DNA of 64,000 nucleotides from positions 960,923-1,024,922 of the forward strand of contig NZ_DS999574.1 of assembly GCF_000159035.1 (NCBI RefSeq), given 5' to 3'. The position numbers and the translations under genes are program-made. Below the pieces are notes generated by a model. That model was not told the origin of the DNA and searched no databases. It was given only the letters and a program-made list of their open reading frames with translations. This stretch comes from Actinomyces urogenitalis DSM 15434 (GTDB lineage: Bacteria; Actinomycetota; Actinomycetes; Actinomycetales; Actinomycetaceae). Below are positions 40,203-48,452 of the stretch, piece after piece; positions within the stretch are counted from its first letter, which is position 1, and each line of letters opens with the position of its first letter.

Positions 40203-41786
40203 GTGTCACACGCCCCTGTTACAGCGACTGACCTGTCGCGTGAGCGGCTGGAGGAGCTTGTCAAGACGACGCCTGCCTCCGGCAAGAAGCGCTCCCTTGG
40301 CCTGATCGCGCTGGTCGCGACCTTAGGCTCCCTGCTCTTCGGCTACGACACCGGTGTCATCTCTGGTGCTCTGCCGTACATGTACCTTCCTCACGCTGCC
40401 GGAGGCCTCGGCTTGACCACGGCCGAAGAGGGGTGGATTGGCGGCCTGCTATGCCTGGGCGCCGCGCTGGGTGCCTCGGTGGGCGGCAAGCTGAGCGACA
40501 AGTACGGTCGTCGTCACAACATCACGCTGCTGGCCATTATCTTCTTCTTCGGGGCCGTGGGCTGTGCCCTGAGCGTCAACATCTGGATGCTCTACGTCTT
40601 CCGGGTCATTCTTGGCTTCGCCGTCGGAGGCGCCTCGGCTACCGTCCCGGTCTTCCTCGGGGAGACCGCGCCCAAGCGCATCCGCGGCACCCTGGTGGCC
40701 CTGGACCAGATGATGATCGTCTTTGGTCAGTTCCTGGCCTTCTCCATGAACGCCGCCATCGCTCAGGTCAACGGCGGACCTCACGTCACGACGGCTGACG
40801 GGACCCTGGACTACACCACGAAGGTCGCCAACGACGTCGCCAACGGCCTGGCCGTCACCGGCGGAAACGGACACACCTGGCAGTGGATGCTCATCCTGGC
40901 CTCGCTGCCCGCCATCGCGCTGTGGGTCGGTATCCGCATGATGCCTGAGTCCTCACGATGGTACGTCGCCAACCTCCGGATCCCCGAGGCCATCGGCTCC
41001 CTCAAGCGCGTGCGTAACGAGGCCAAGGACGGCTCCATCGTCGACGAGATCGACGAGATGCTGGAGGTACGTCGCAAGGAGGCCAGTCAGGAGAAGTGGC
41101 GCCTGGGCCAGATCTGGAACACCAGGTGGACCCGTCACCTGCTGGTCATCGGTATCATCCTGGGCCTGGCTGACCAGGTCACCGGTATCAACACCGCCAT
41201 GTACTACACGCCCAAGGTCCTGGCTGCCGCGGGCTTCCCGATGACGGACGCCATCTCCCTCAACGTGATCTCCGGTGGTATCTCCTTCATCGGCTCGGCC
41301 GTGGGGCTGTGGCTCGTCACCCGCTTCGCCCGCCGTCACGTGGGTATCTACCAGGAGGCCGGCATCGTGGTCTCCCTGGGCCTGCTGGCAGCCGTCTTCT
41401 ACTTCCTCATCCAGCCCTACCAGAACGCGGACGGCGACATCTCCGGCGCCCCGGCCTTCGCCCCGATCCTCGTGCTCGTCATCGTCTGCCTGTTCGTCTT
41501 TGTCAAGCAGTCCGGTACGGTCACCTGGGTCCTGGTTGCCGAGATCTTCCCCTCGAAGATTCGTGGTACCGCGATGGGTCTGGCTGTCGGAGCACTGTGG
41601 ATCGGCAACGCGCTTGTCTCCATCGTCTTCCCGATCATGATGAAGAACCTGGGCGGCGCAGGTACCTACCTGGTCTTCTGCCTGCTCAACGTCCTGTCTC
41701 TGCTCTTCTACATCAAGTTCGTTCCTGAGACGAAGTACCACTCTCTGGAGGAGCTCGAGGAGCGCTTCGAGAAGGAGTACAGCTGA
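40203..41786 (+). CDS. iolT: sugar-porter MFS transporter, inositol uptake (IolT-like)
   Basis: Proton-coupled inositol uptake in the membrane is the likely role. The 527-residue chain has twelve helices and the sugar-porter motifs GYDTGVISGALPYM, KLSDKYGRRHNI (loop 2-3), VPVFLGETAPKRIRG, PESSRWYV after helix 6, QVTGINTAMYYTPKVL in helix 7, and PETKYHSLEELEERF at the C-terminus. These match IolT of Bacillus and Corynebacterium. AAAGGAG lies 6 bases before GTG 40203. A paralogue is at 45323, so the island has two candidate inositol importers. Confidence 0.9.
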   Translation: MSHAPVTATDLSRERLEELVKTTPASGKKRSLGLIALVATLGSLLFGYDTGVISGALPYMYLPHAAGGLGLTTAEEGWIGGLLCLGAALGASVGGKLSDKYGRRHNITLLAIIFFFGAVGCALSVNIWMLYVFRVILGFAVGGASATVPVFLGETAPKRIRGTLVALDQMMIVFGQFLAFSMNAAIAQVNGGPHVTTADGTLDYTTKVANDVANGLAVTGGNGHTWQWMLILASLPAIALWVGIRMMPESSRWYVANLRIPEAIGSLKRVRNEAKDGSIVDEIDEMLEVRRKEASQEKWRLGQIWNTRWTRHLLVIGIILGLADQVTGINTAMYYTPKVLAAAGFPMTDAISLNVISGGISFIGSAVGLWLVTRFARRHVGIYQEAGIVVSLGLLAAVFYFLIQPYQNADGDISGAPAFAPILVLVIVCLFVFVKQSGTVTWVLVAEIFPSKIRGTAMGLAVGALWIGNALVSIVFPIMMKNLGGAGTYLVFCLLNVLSLLFYIKFVPETKYHSLEELEERFEKEYS

Positions 41787-41995
41787 TCGACGGAACGTGT
41801 CCGGCGCTGACCTGAGGGTCGGCGCGGACCTCGCCTGAGACGGACACCTCGGCACCCCGACCGCACACGTGGTCGGGGCGCCGTCGTCTGTCGGGGCGAT
41901 GATGAGCGTCTGGCGCGTCTGAGGGCGGGGCTGTTGGGGCCTGGGGGTGGTGCAAGGAGCCCGTCGTGCATGACACGGGCCCCGGTGGGGGAGAG

Positions 41996-42207
41996 GGCGG
42001 CGTACTTGTCCCCGGTGGCGGCGTGCCTGCGGGGCGGGGGGCGTGGCTGCCTGGTGACGGCGTACTTCTAGTCGGTGGGGGCGTGGCTGTGCGTTGACGG
42101 CGTATCTGACGACGTTCTCAGATACGCCCCCAACAACCCCACGCACGCCCCCAACAACCCCACGCACGCCCCCAACAACCCCACGCACGCCCCCAACAAC
42201 CCCACGC
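41996..42207. repeat. intergenic GCGT(G/A)CC-type inverted repeat element, copy 2, ending in 21-bp tandem repeats
   Basis: GGCGTACTT, GGCGTGCCT, GGCGTGGCTG and GGCGTAT units stand to the left of a TGACGACGTTCTCA core at about 42107-42120, then the strand switches to ATACGCC. From 42124 to 42207 there are four perfect copies of a 21-bp unit opening ACGCCCCCAACAACCCC, with a partial fifth. Reading frames through it are repetitive and not a gene. Confidence 0.7.
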
Positions 42208-42366
42208 ACGCCCCAAGCAGCTGATGAGGGCTCCTTGGCGCGAGAGGGGCACTGGAGCCTGGGTGAGCCAGGAATGCATCACATGAGTCTCTGCGAGAGG
42301 AGTCGCCGGAGACGTCAGCCGCCCCTCTGCGCCGGCGTACCGTCGTGCCGGAGCCGGAAGGACCAC

Positions 42367-42588
42367 GTGCTGACCGTCGCTCTCCTGGGTACAGGCTTGA
42401 TCGGGCGTCCGCTCCGAGAACCTTGCCCCCCAGACATCGCGTTCTTCACCGGCCTCGCCGCCGCCTTGGGCGACGGTTATGGGCTGGTCGGTCCCCACCT
42501 GCCCTCATCCGGGAGCCCAGGTGCATGGCTCCTGCGCCGTCGCACAGACGCATGAGGATCAGGACGCCGGAGGTGACGCGGTGTCCTA
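42367..42588 (+). pseudogene. truncated Rossmann dehydrogenase start (remnant)
   Basis: GTG 42367 is preceded by GGAAGGA at ribosome-site distance and opens VLTVALLGTGLIGRPL, the GXGXXG dinucleotide fold of 3-hydroxyisobutyrate/6-phosphogluconate-type or Gfo-type dehydrogenases. After about 16 residues the similarity ends and no frame continues the fold. This suggests the beginning of a dehydrogenase gene whose body has been lost. The exact end is a guess. The remaining gap (41787-42786) otherwise holds the repeat element and the ADH promoter. Confidence 0.3.
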
Positions 42589-42694
42589 GCCGAGCAGCAG
42601 TGAGGTGAGCGTGGCGACCAGAGCGACGAAGCCTACGGAACGCCGTTGACTCCGCGGCGGGGTGCGGACGGGAGGCTGCCGCACGAGATGTATT

Positions 42695-42729
42695 TATGTC
42701 CTGACAAAGATGTGTCGGTGGGGTAGTGT
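42695..42729 (+). promoter_or_regulatory. ADH promoter with GntR-type palindrome
   Basis: TATGTCCTGACAAA (42695-42708) contains TGTC-CT-GACA. CTGACA (42701-42706) works as -35 with TAGTGT (42724-42729) as -10, exactly 17 bases apart, so a bound repressor would sit on the -35. Confidence 0.7.
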
Positions 42730-42786
42730 TGAGCACGAACGAGGACGCGGGAGCGCCCCAACCGCCCAGCCGAGAGAGACTGAACC

Positions 42787-43932
42787 ATGACGAGCAACGA
42801 AGCACTCCAGATCCCCGAGACGATGCGTGCCGCGGTGCTGCGCGACCACGCCAAGGGTCTCGAGGTCGAGACGATCCCTACCCCCCGTCCCAAGAACGGC
42901 GAGGTCCTCATCAAGGTCGCGGCCTGCGGCCTGTGCCACTCTGACCTGCACGTGATCGGCGGCGCGATCGCCTTCCCGCTGCCCGCCGTCCTGGGGCACG
43001 AGGTCACCGGTACGATCGTCGAGGTCGGCCCCGGTAACGAGCACACCGGCCTCAAGGTCGGTCAGAACGTCGCGGGCGGCTTTCTCATGCCCTGCGGCCA
43101 GTGCGACGCCTGCGCCCGCGGCCATGACGAGCTGTGCGGCCCCTTCTTCGACCTCAACCGCCTCAAGGGTGTGCTCTACGACGGGACCACACGCCTGTCC
43201 AGCCTTGATGGCGAGCCCATCTACATGTACTCCATGGGCGGCCTGGCTGAGTACGCAGTCGTTCCTGCTACCGCGGTCGCTCCGGCCCCTGAGTCCATCG
43301 ACCTCGTTCCCGCCGCCATCCTCGGTTGCGCTGCCATGACCGGTTACGGCGCGGTGCGCCGCGGCGCGGACCTGCGCTTCGGTGAGACCGTCGCCGTCGT
43401 GGCCACCGGTGGTGTGGGCACCAACATCGTCCAGATCGCGGCCGCCATGGGCGCCTCGCAGGTCATCGCTATCGACGTCTCCGACGAGAAGCTGGCGCCG
43501 ATGTTCGGCTACGGCGCGACCGCCGTGGTCAACTCCGTGACGCAGGACGCCCGCGAGGAGGTCTTCCGGCTCACCGGCGGCAAGGGTGTGGACGTGTCCT
43601 TCGAGGCCCTGGGGATCCCGGCCACCTGGAAGACGGCGCTCGACGTCCTGTCCGACGGCGGTCGTATGGTTCCGATCGGCCTGGGCGCCGGTGTCCAGAC
43701 CGCTGAGGTGGAGATCAACCGTACCGTGCGTCGCTCCCAGTCGATCCTGGGCTCCTACGGTGCCCGTACCCGTCAGGACCTGCCGGCCGTGGTCGACCTG
43801 GCCGCGCGCGGCATCATCAACTACAAGGACGTCGTCTCCCGTCGCTTCCCGCTCGAGGAGGCAGGAGCCGGCTACGAGGCGCTGCGCAACCGTGAGGTCC
43901 AGGGCCGCGCCGTCGTCGACATGAGCCTGTGA
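42787..43932 (+). CDS. zinc-dependent alcohol dehydrogenase
   Basis: A 381-residue medium-chain, zinc-dependent dehydrogenase. Catalytic zinc ligands are in ACGLCHSDLH and GHEVTG; the structural zinc has four cysteines in PCGQCDACARGHDELC. The Rossmann domain carries VVATGGVGTNIVQIAAAMGAS. It is a lone gene inside the inositol island with a GntR-type operator over its promoter. It may reduce an aldehyde made during inositol breakdown (malonate semialdehyde or acetaldehyde), or oxidise a polyol; the substrate is unknown. Ribosome-site match is weak, GAGAGA being the best, 9 bases upstream. Confidence 0.85.
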   Translation: MTSNEALQIPETMRAAVLRDHAKGLEVETIPTPRPKNGEVLIKVAACGLCHSDLHVIGGAIAFPLPAVLGHEVTGTIVEVGPGNEHTGLKVGQNVAGGFLMPCGQCDACARGHDELCGPFFDLNRLKGVLYDGTTRLSSLDGEPIYMYSMGGLAEYAVVPATAVAPAPESIDLVPAAILGCAAMTGYGAVRRGADLRFGETVAVVATGGVGTNIVQIAAAMGASQVIAIDVSDEKLAPMFGYGATAVVNSVTQDAREEVFRLTGGKGVDVSFEALGIPATWKTALDVLSDGGRMVPIGLGAGVQTAEVEINRTVRRSQSILGSYGARTRQDLPAVVDLAARGIINYKDVVSRRFPLEEAGAGYEALRNREVQGRAVVDMSL

Positions 43933-43971
43933 GCGCTCAGCAGGCTTGAGCACCTGAGCTGAGCCGCGCAC

Positions 43972-44018
43972 ACGTCAGGGGCGCCCGCCACCGAGGAGGT
44001 GGCGGGCGCCCCTGACGT
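43972..44018 (+). terminator. terminator after the alcohol dehydrogenase
   Basis: A 21-bp perfect stem (43972-43992 with 43998-44018) with a 5-base loop, 40 bases past the stop. Confidence 0.8.
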
Positions 44019-44128
44019 TGTCATGATGTGGCGCAGTTTGGCACGGTGACGTGGTGCTCCGGTACGGGCGAGGGGAGTGTTGGATGAGGCGCTGGCAGCG
44101 CGTGAGTGCTCAGCCAGATCACACAAAG

Positions 44129-44171
44129 ACCGGTGGGCCACTATGTCCGAATGGAATAGTGACCCACCGGT
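44129..44171 (-). terminator. terminator of iolE
   Basis: ACCGGTGGG-C-CACTAT pairs with ATAGTG-A-CCCACCGGT, one mismatch, 11-base loop, 50 bases beyond the iolE stop. Confidence 0.6.
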
Positions 44172-44220
44172 TCAGAGCCAAGCAGACTCAGCGTTTCGCT
44201 AGCGCCCGGGCATCACATGC

Positions 44221-45147
44221 TCACAGAGTGAACAGCGTGGACTCGATGTACGTGCGTGCCTTCTCGCCGTACTCGTGCGGGTTGGCCACAGCCGGGTCCT
44301 GCTCAGCCTCGACCAGGATCCACTTGTCGTAGCCGTGGTCGATGAGGAACTTGTAAGGCTCGGTAAAGTCGATCATGCCGTCGCCGGGGACGGTGAACAT
44401 ACCGTTGAGGAAGGAGTCGAGGAAGGAGCGCTCAAGCTTCTTGGACTCTTCCATCTTCTCCGGACGCACATCCTTGAAGTGGACGTGCTTGATGCGGTCG
44501 ATGGTGGCCTCAAGCAGACCCATGACGTCGCCGTCGCCGACGAAAGCGTGACCAGTGTCGAACAGGAGGGAGACCTTGGACGGGTCGGTCATCTCCATGA
44601 GACGGATGGTCTCCTCCTTGGTCTGGACCACCGTGCCCAGGTGGTGGTGGTAGACCAGCTCAAGGCCGTGCTCGTGGGCGATGTCGCCCAGACGGTTGAG
44701 GCCCTCGGCCAGCACCGGCCACTCCTCGTCCTTGAGCACGGGCTTGTTGGTGAAGATGCAGATGTCGCGGTCGCCCTGCACCGATCCAGTCTGCTCGGAG
44801 ACCACGATGCGGGTGGCGCCCAGGTACTGCAGGTACTCACAGTTGGCAGTGAACTCAGGGATGACGGCGTCAATGCCATCACGCACGATGAAGGACGAGA
44901 ACCACTGTGCCACGATCTTGATGCCGCGGGCGTCAGCGCGCTCCTTTGTCTCCTCCTTGCTGGGGTACCAGCCGGCGACCTCGGTGCCGAGGTAGCCCAG
45001 GTCGGCAAGGTCGAGCAGCTCGTCCTCGAGGGTGTTGTAGGCGCCGACCTCCTTGACATCGTCGTTGCGCCAGGCGATGGGGTGCATACCCCATGAGATG
45101 CCGTGCGGGTCATTGATGGCAGTGGCAGGGTCGAGGCGGAATGCCAT
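44221..45147 (-). CDS. iolE: myo-inosose-2 dehydratase
   Basis: Dehydrates scyllo-inosose to the dione used by IolD. A 308-residue TIM barrel that carries the IolE fingerprints: SWGMHPIAWRNDDVKEVG, LGTEVAGWYPSKEE, IVAQWFSSFIVRDGID, VVSEQTGSVQGDRD, LVYHHHLGTVVQTKEET, SLLFDTGHAFVGDGD, HVHFKDVRPEKMEESK and FLNGMFTVPGDGMIDF. This is the strongest match to the biochemically defined IolE among the window's barrels. It has its own promoter with an operator in the spacer. Confidence 0.93.
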   Translation of the reverse strand: MAFRLDPATAINDPHGISWGMHPIAWRNDDVKEVGAYNTLEDELLDLADLGYLGTEVAGWYPSKEETKERADARGIKIVAQWFSSFIVRDGIDAVIPEFTANCEYLQYLGATRIVVSEQTGSVQGDRDICIFTNKPVLKDEEWPVLAEGLNRLGDIAHEHGLELVYHHHLGTVVQTKEETIRLMEMTDPSKVSLLFDTGHAFVGDGDVMGLLEATIDRIKHVHFKDVRPEKMEESKKLERSFLDSFLNGMFTVPGDGMIDFTEPYKFLIDHGYDKWILVEAEQDPAVANPHEYGEKARTYIESTLFTL

Positions 45148-45245
45148 GTCAATCTCCTTTGATAGAGGCTAGATGAGGGTGGCCCATGGGCCGGTCGGAA
45201 GAGGGGTTGATGGTGCGCTCGCTCTTCCGGTTGCTCACGCAAGTT

Positions 45246-45275
45246 ATCTTATTTGTCCGAACGAATCGCGGTCAA
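45246..45275 (-). promoter_or_regulatory. iolE promoter with GntR-type palindrome in the spacer
   Basis: On the minus strand TTGACC (45270-45275) and TAAGAT (45246-45251) lie 18 bases apart. ATTTGT-CCGA-ACGAAT (45251-45266), one mismatch from a perfect palindrome, fills the spacer, so a bound repressor would block polymerase. TGACA-ACGAG-TGTCA (45276-45290) lies just upstream. Confidence 0.75.
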
Positions 45276-45322
45276 TGACAACGAGTGTCACTCGGCGATA
45301 CCTCGCCTGAGGGATGCATATG

Positions 45323-46981
45323 TCAGGAGTAACGCTCTTCCATGTCGTGCTCAACCTGCTCAAGGGATCGTCCCGACGTTTCAGGCATGATCTTGAACAG
45401 GATGACGGCGACGATGAGGTTGAGCACACCGTAGAGCGCGTAGGTCAGACCACCGCCAAGAGATTCCATCATGGGCGGGAATGTCCAGGTGATGATCGCG
45501 TTGGCGATCCACATGCAGAAGATGGCAGTGCCGTTCATGACGCCGCGAACGTTGGCGGGGAAGATCTCACCCATCATGGTCCACACCACGGTTCCGTTGG
45601 AGGACTGGACGATGAGCATGAACACGGCCATCAGGCCCAGGATGAGGTAGGCGGTCCAGGCAGGCGGCGTGGTGCCGGCGGACATGTGCGGGGCGATGGC
45701 CAGCTGGAAGGTTGCGGCGATGCCGAGCAGGCACAGGCCCACACCGGTGACGTCGGCGATGAGGATCTGACGACGGCGGAAGCGCATGATGAGCCAGATA
45801 CCCAGAGCGGAGCCAACCACGCTCATCACGCCGTTGGCGACCTGTGCCGTGATGGATGCGGAGGTGGACATGCCGGCGTACTCCAGCACCTTGGGGGCGT
45901 AGTACATGACCGTGTTGACGCCGGTGGTCTGGTTAATGACAGCGAGGAAAATTCCAACTAGCAGAAGCCTACGCAGCCACGGGGTAGACCAGACATAGCC
46001 CAGTCCCTTGGCCCGCTGCTGCTCGAGCAATTCATGCTGGCGAGACTCTGCCATCTCCATGAGCTCGTCCTCGAGCGGGCCGTCCTTGCCGGGCTCGCGC
46101 ACCCGCTTGAGGGAGGCAATGGCGTCATACAGGCGCTCCTTGGCGATGTACCAGCGAGAAGACTCGGGCATGAGGCGGATACCGATCCACAGTGCGATGG
46201 CGGGAATCGAGCAGAGCACCAGCATGTAGCGCCAGGCCTCGCCGTTACCGGAAGTGATGGTGAGCTGGTCGAGGAAAGCGTGGAACTGCTCGCTGGTCAT
46301 CGATCCACCCTTGGATGTTTGCAGGGCGGTGAGGGTGTCGTAGGAGTACGCCCCAGGCTCAAAGAGGCCGGAAGGATCAGCCTCGATGGTGAGCTGGGGG
46401 CCACCCTTGGCCGTGTTGATGATTGCATTCATGGTGAATGCGAGCAACTGGCCGGTGACGATCATGAGCTGGTCGATGGCGACGATCGAACCGCGGATGC
46501 GCTTGGGCGCGGTCTCTGCCAGATACACCGGCACGGTAGCGCTGGCGCCACCCACGGCCAGGCCGAGGATGACGCGGAACGGGTACATCACCCATACGTT
46601 GGGAGCGAAGGTAGTCCCTAGAGCGCCAACGAGGAAGATGATGGCGAGCAAGGTGATGTTGTGGCGGCGACCGTAACGGTCGGACAACCGTCCACCGAAC
46701 AGCGCGCCAAGTGCCGCACCGATGAGCAGGGTTCCGCCGATCGCTCCCTCTTCGAGGCTGGTCAGCTGCAGGCCCTTGGCGGCGTCGGGCATGTACATGT
46801 ACGGCAGGGCGCCGGAGATGACTCCGGTGTCGTAGCCGAACAGGAGGGAGCCGAGCGTGGCGACGGCGGCGATGGAGAGGATGCCTCTGTGCTTGCCGGA
46901 GGCGGGTGTGTGGCTGACGGCCTGCGCCATCTGCTCGCGGGTGATCCCCTTCAAGGAGATCCGTTGAGCGCTGGTGGTCAT
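45323..46981 (-). CDS. sugar-porter MFS transporter, second inositol importer (IolT-like)
   Basis: A 552-residue twelve-helix transporter, clearly a paralogue of the one at 40203. Shared motifs include LLFGYDTGVISGALPYMYMPDAA, RLSDRYGRRHNITLLAII, VPVYLAETAPKRIRG, PESSRWYIAKERLYDAIASLKRVREPGKDG, NQTTGVNTVMYYAPKVLEYAG and PETSGRSLEQVEHDMEERYS. It has an extra loop of about 30 residues (PSGLFEPGAYSYDTLTALQT region) after helix 6. Two paralogues may take up different inositol isomers or work at different affinities. GAAAGGA lies 7 bases before the ATG. Confidence 0.9.
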   Translation of the reverse strand: MTTSAQRISLKGITREQMAQAVSHTPASGKHRGILSIAAVATLGSLLFGYDTGVISGALPYMYMPDAAKGLQLTSLEEGAIGGTLLIGAALGALFGGRLSDRYGRRHNITLLAIIFLVGALGTTFAPNVWVMYPFRVILGLAVGGASATVPVYLAETAPKRIRGSIVAIDQLMIVTGQLLAFTMNAIINTAKGGPQLTIEADPSGLFEPGAYSYDTLTALQTSKGGSMTSEQFHAFLDQLTITSGNGEAWRYMLVLCSIPAIALWIGIRLMPESSRWYIAKERLYDAIASLKRVREPGKDGPLEDELMEMAESRQHELLEQQRAKGLGYVWSTPWLRRLLLVGIFLAVINQTTGVNTVMYYAPKVLEYAGMSTSASITAQVANGVMSVVGSALGIWLIMRFRRRQILIADVTGVGLCLLGIAATFQLAIAPHMSAGTTPPAWTAYLILGLMAVFMLIVQSSNGTVVWTMMGEIFPANVRGVMNGTAIFCMWIANAIITWTFPPMMESLGGGLTYALYGVLNLIVAVILFKIMPETSGRSLEQVEHDMEERYS

Positions 46982-47053
46982 GCCTTGTCCTTTCTGAATA
47001 TCTGAGGCTCGGCGTCGTTGTCCGGCCTTGAGAAGGCGGGAAAAATGGGGTGC

Positions 47054-48246
47054 TCAGGCGTCAAAGGTGGTGTTGCCCTGGACTCGGGGAACGTCATGCC
47101 ACTGGCCGTCGGCTGCGGAGGCGACGACGGCCTCGTCGACCTCGGCGGCGCACCAGGCGTCAGCGGTCGAGGGCGCCAGCTGCTCACCGGTGAGGACGGA
47201 CTTGAGGAACTGGGCGGCCTCGATGGACTTCATGTCGTCAAAGCCCATCGAGGTGCCGATGGCGGGCTGGTAACGGCTCCAGTCGCCCCAGGCCGGGCCG
47301 GCCATGGCGCGGGTGTAGCCGTGGGTGGGGCCGCCGTCGACGGTGGTGCACACCTCGAGCTCGTTGAGACGCTCGAAGTTCCAGCGGGCCGAGCCGTTGG
47401 TGCCGTAGACCTCGACGACGTACTCGGCGCGCGGGCCCACGCTGACGCGCGAGGACTCCATGGTGCCGATGACGCCGCCGTCGAAACGGACCAGCATGGA
47501 GACGTAGTCCTCGTTCTCGACCGGGCCGCGCTCGTCGCCGATCTCGAAGCCGGAGTGCCCGAAGCCCAACTTGGTGGGGATGGGACGCTCGGTGATGAAG
47601 GTGTCGGTGGCGGCGGTGACCGAGGCGATACGACCGACGACGTACTGGGCCAGGTCGGCGCCGTGGCTCATGAGGTCGGGAACGACGCCGGCACCGGCCT
47701 TCTCGCGCGAGGCGCGCCAGGTCAGGGGCCCCAGGGGGGAGGAGTTGTAGTCGGCGATGAGCCACACGCGCACGTTGGTGATGCGGCCGAGCTTGCCGGT
47801 GCGCACGAGCTCGCGCATGTACTCGATGGCGGGGGTGTGGCGGTAGTTGAAGCCGACGGCGGTGACCGGCCGGCCTTCTCGGCGGCCTGGGCCACGGTGC
47901 GGGCCTGCTCGGCGCTGACTCCCATGGGCTTCTCGATCCAGAAGGGCTTGCCGGCCTCGATGGCGGCCAGGGCGATCTCGGCGTGGAGGAAGTTGGGGGA
48001 GCAGATCGAGACGACGTCGATCTCGGGGTCGGCCAGCAGCTCGTGGTAGTCGGCGTAGGCGCGCTCGAAGCCGAGGTCCTCGACGGCGGCGCGCTGGACC
48101 TCCTCGATGGGGTCGGCGGCGGCGACCAGGCGGGCCTCGACGCCGAGCTCGGGGAAGCGCTCGGAGACCGAGCGGTAGGAGCGGGCGTGCAGGCGCCCCA
48201 TCCATCCGAGGGAGACAACGCCGACGCCGATCGTCTTCTTTGCCAT
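47054..48246 (-). pseudogene. Gfo/Idh/MocA-family oxidoreductase, frameshifted
   Basis: ATG 48246 opens MAKKTIGVGVVSLGWMGRLHARSYRSV, with IEKPMGVSAEQARTVAQAAEKAG reaching the end of the Rossmann domain. The frame then breaks near 47873 and the chain resumes in another frame as PVTAVGFNYRHTPAIEYMREL, continuing through PDLMSHGADLAQYVVG, GFGHSGFEIGDERG and the end. Adding one C at the break joins both halves into a chain of about 397 residues. Either the gene is inactivated or the base is missing only in this sequence. Two operator-like palindromes precede it (48314 and 48332), and it is probably an inositol-island dehydrogenase. Confidence 0.75.
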
Positions 48247-48313
48247 GGTGAGTGAGCTCCTTCGTGCCGTCATTGGCGTGTGTGGGAGTGTGGTGGGCAC
48301 GCGCCCCGTCGTT

Positions 48314-48345
48314 GGTAACGCGCGTCACCACTTTGTACAGACAAA
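48314..48345 (-). promoter_or_regulatory. double operator: ACGCGCGT palindrome and GntR-type palindrome
   Basis: GGTAACGC-GCGTCACC (48314-48329, one mismatch) and TTTGT-ACAG-ACAAA (48332-48345) stand side by side upstream of the Gfo/Idh gene. It is the only place where both operator classes meet. Confidence 0.65.
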
Positions 48346-48452
48346 ATTAGCAGCGTGCACCTGGGTGCGCAAGAGGTGGTGTGAGAACCGACCTGGTCAG
48401 GTCGCGCGTTCCGCCTGCCCGCCAGGGCGCCGACGAGGAGGACAGGGGTGGC

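Noticed and set aside
42094-42555. A long reading frame rich in TPRTPPT repeats (and one on the other strand with WGRAWGC repeats)
   Set aside because: Both are produced by the 21-bp tandem repeat and carry no domain or ribosome site; only the start near 42367 looks gene-like.
46990-47053. GGCCTTGAGAAGGC near the end of the frameshifted oxidoreductase as a terminator
   Set aside because: The stem is only five bases and the A/T run is on the wrong side for the minus-strand gene.
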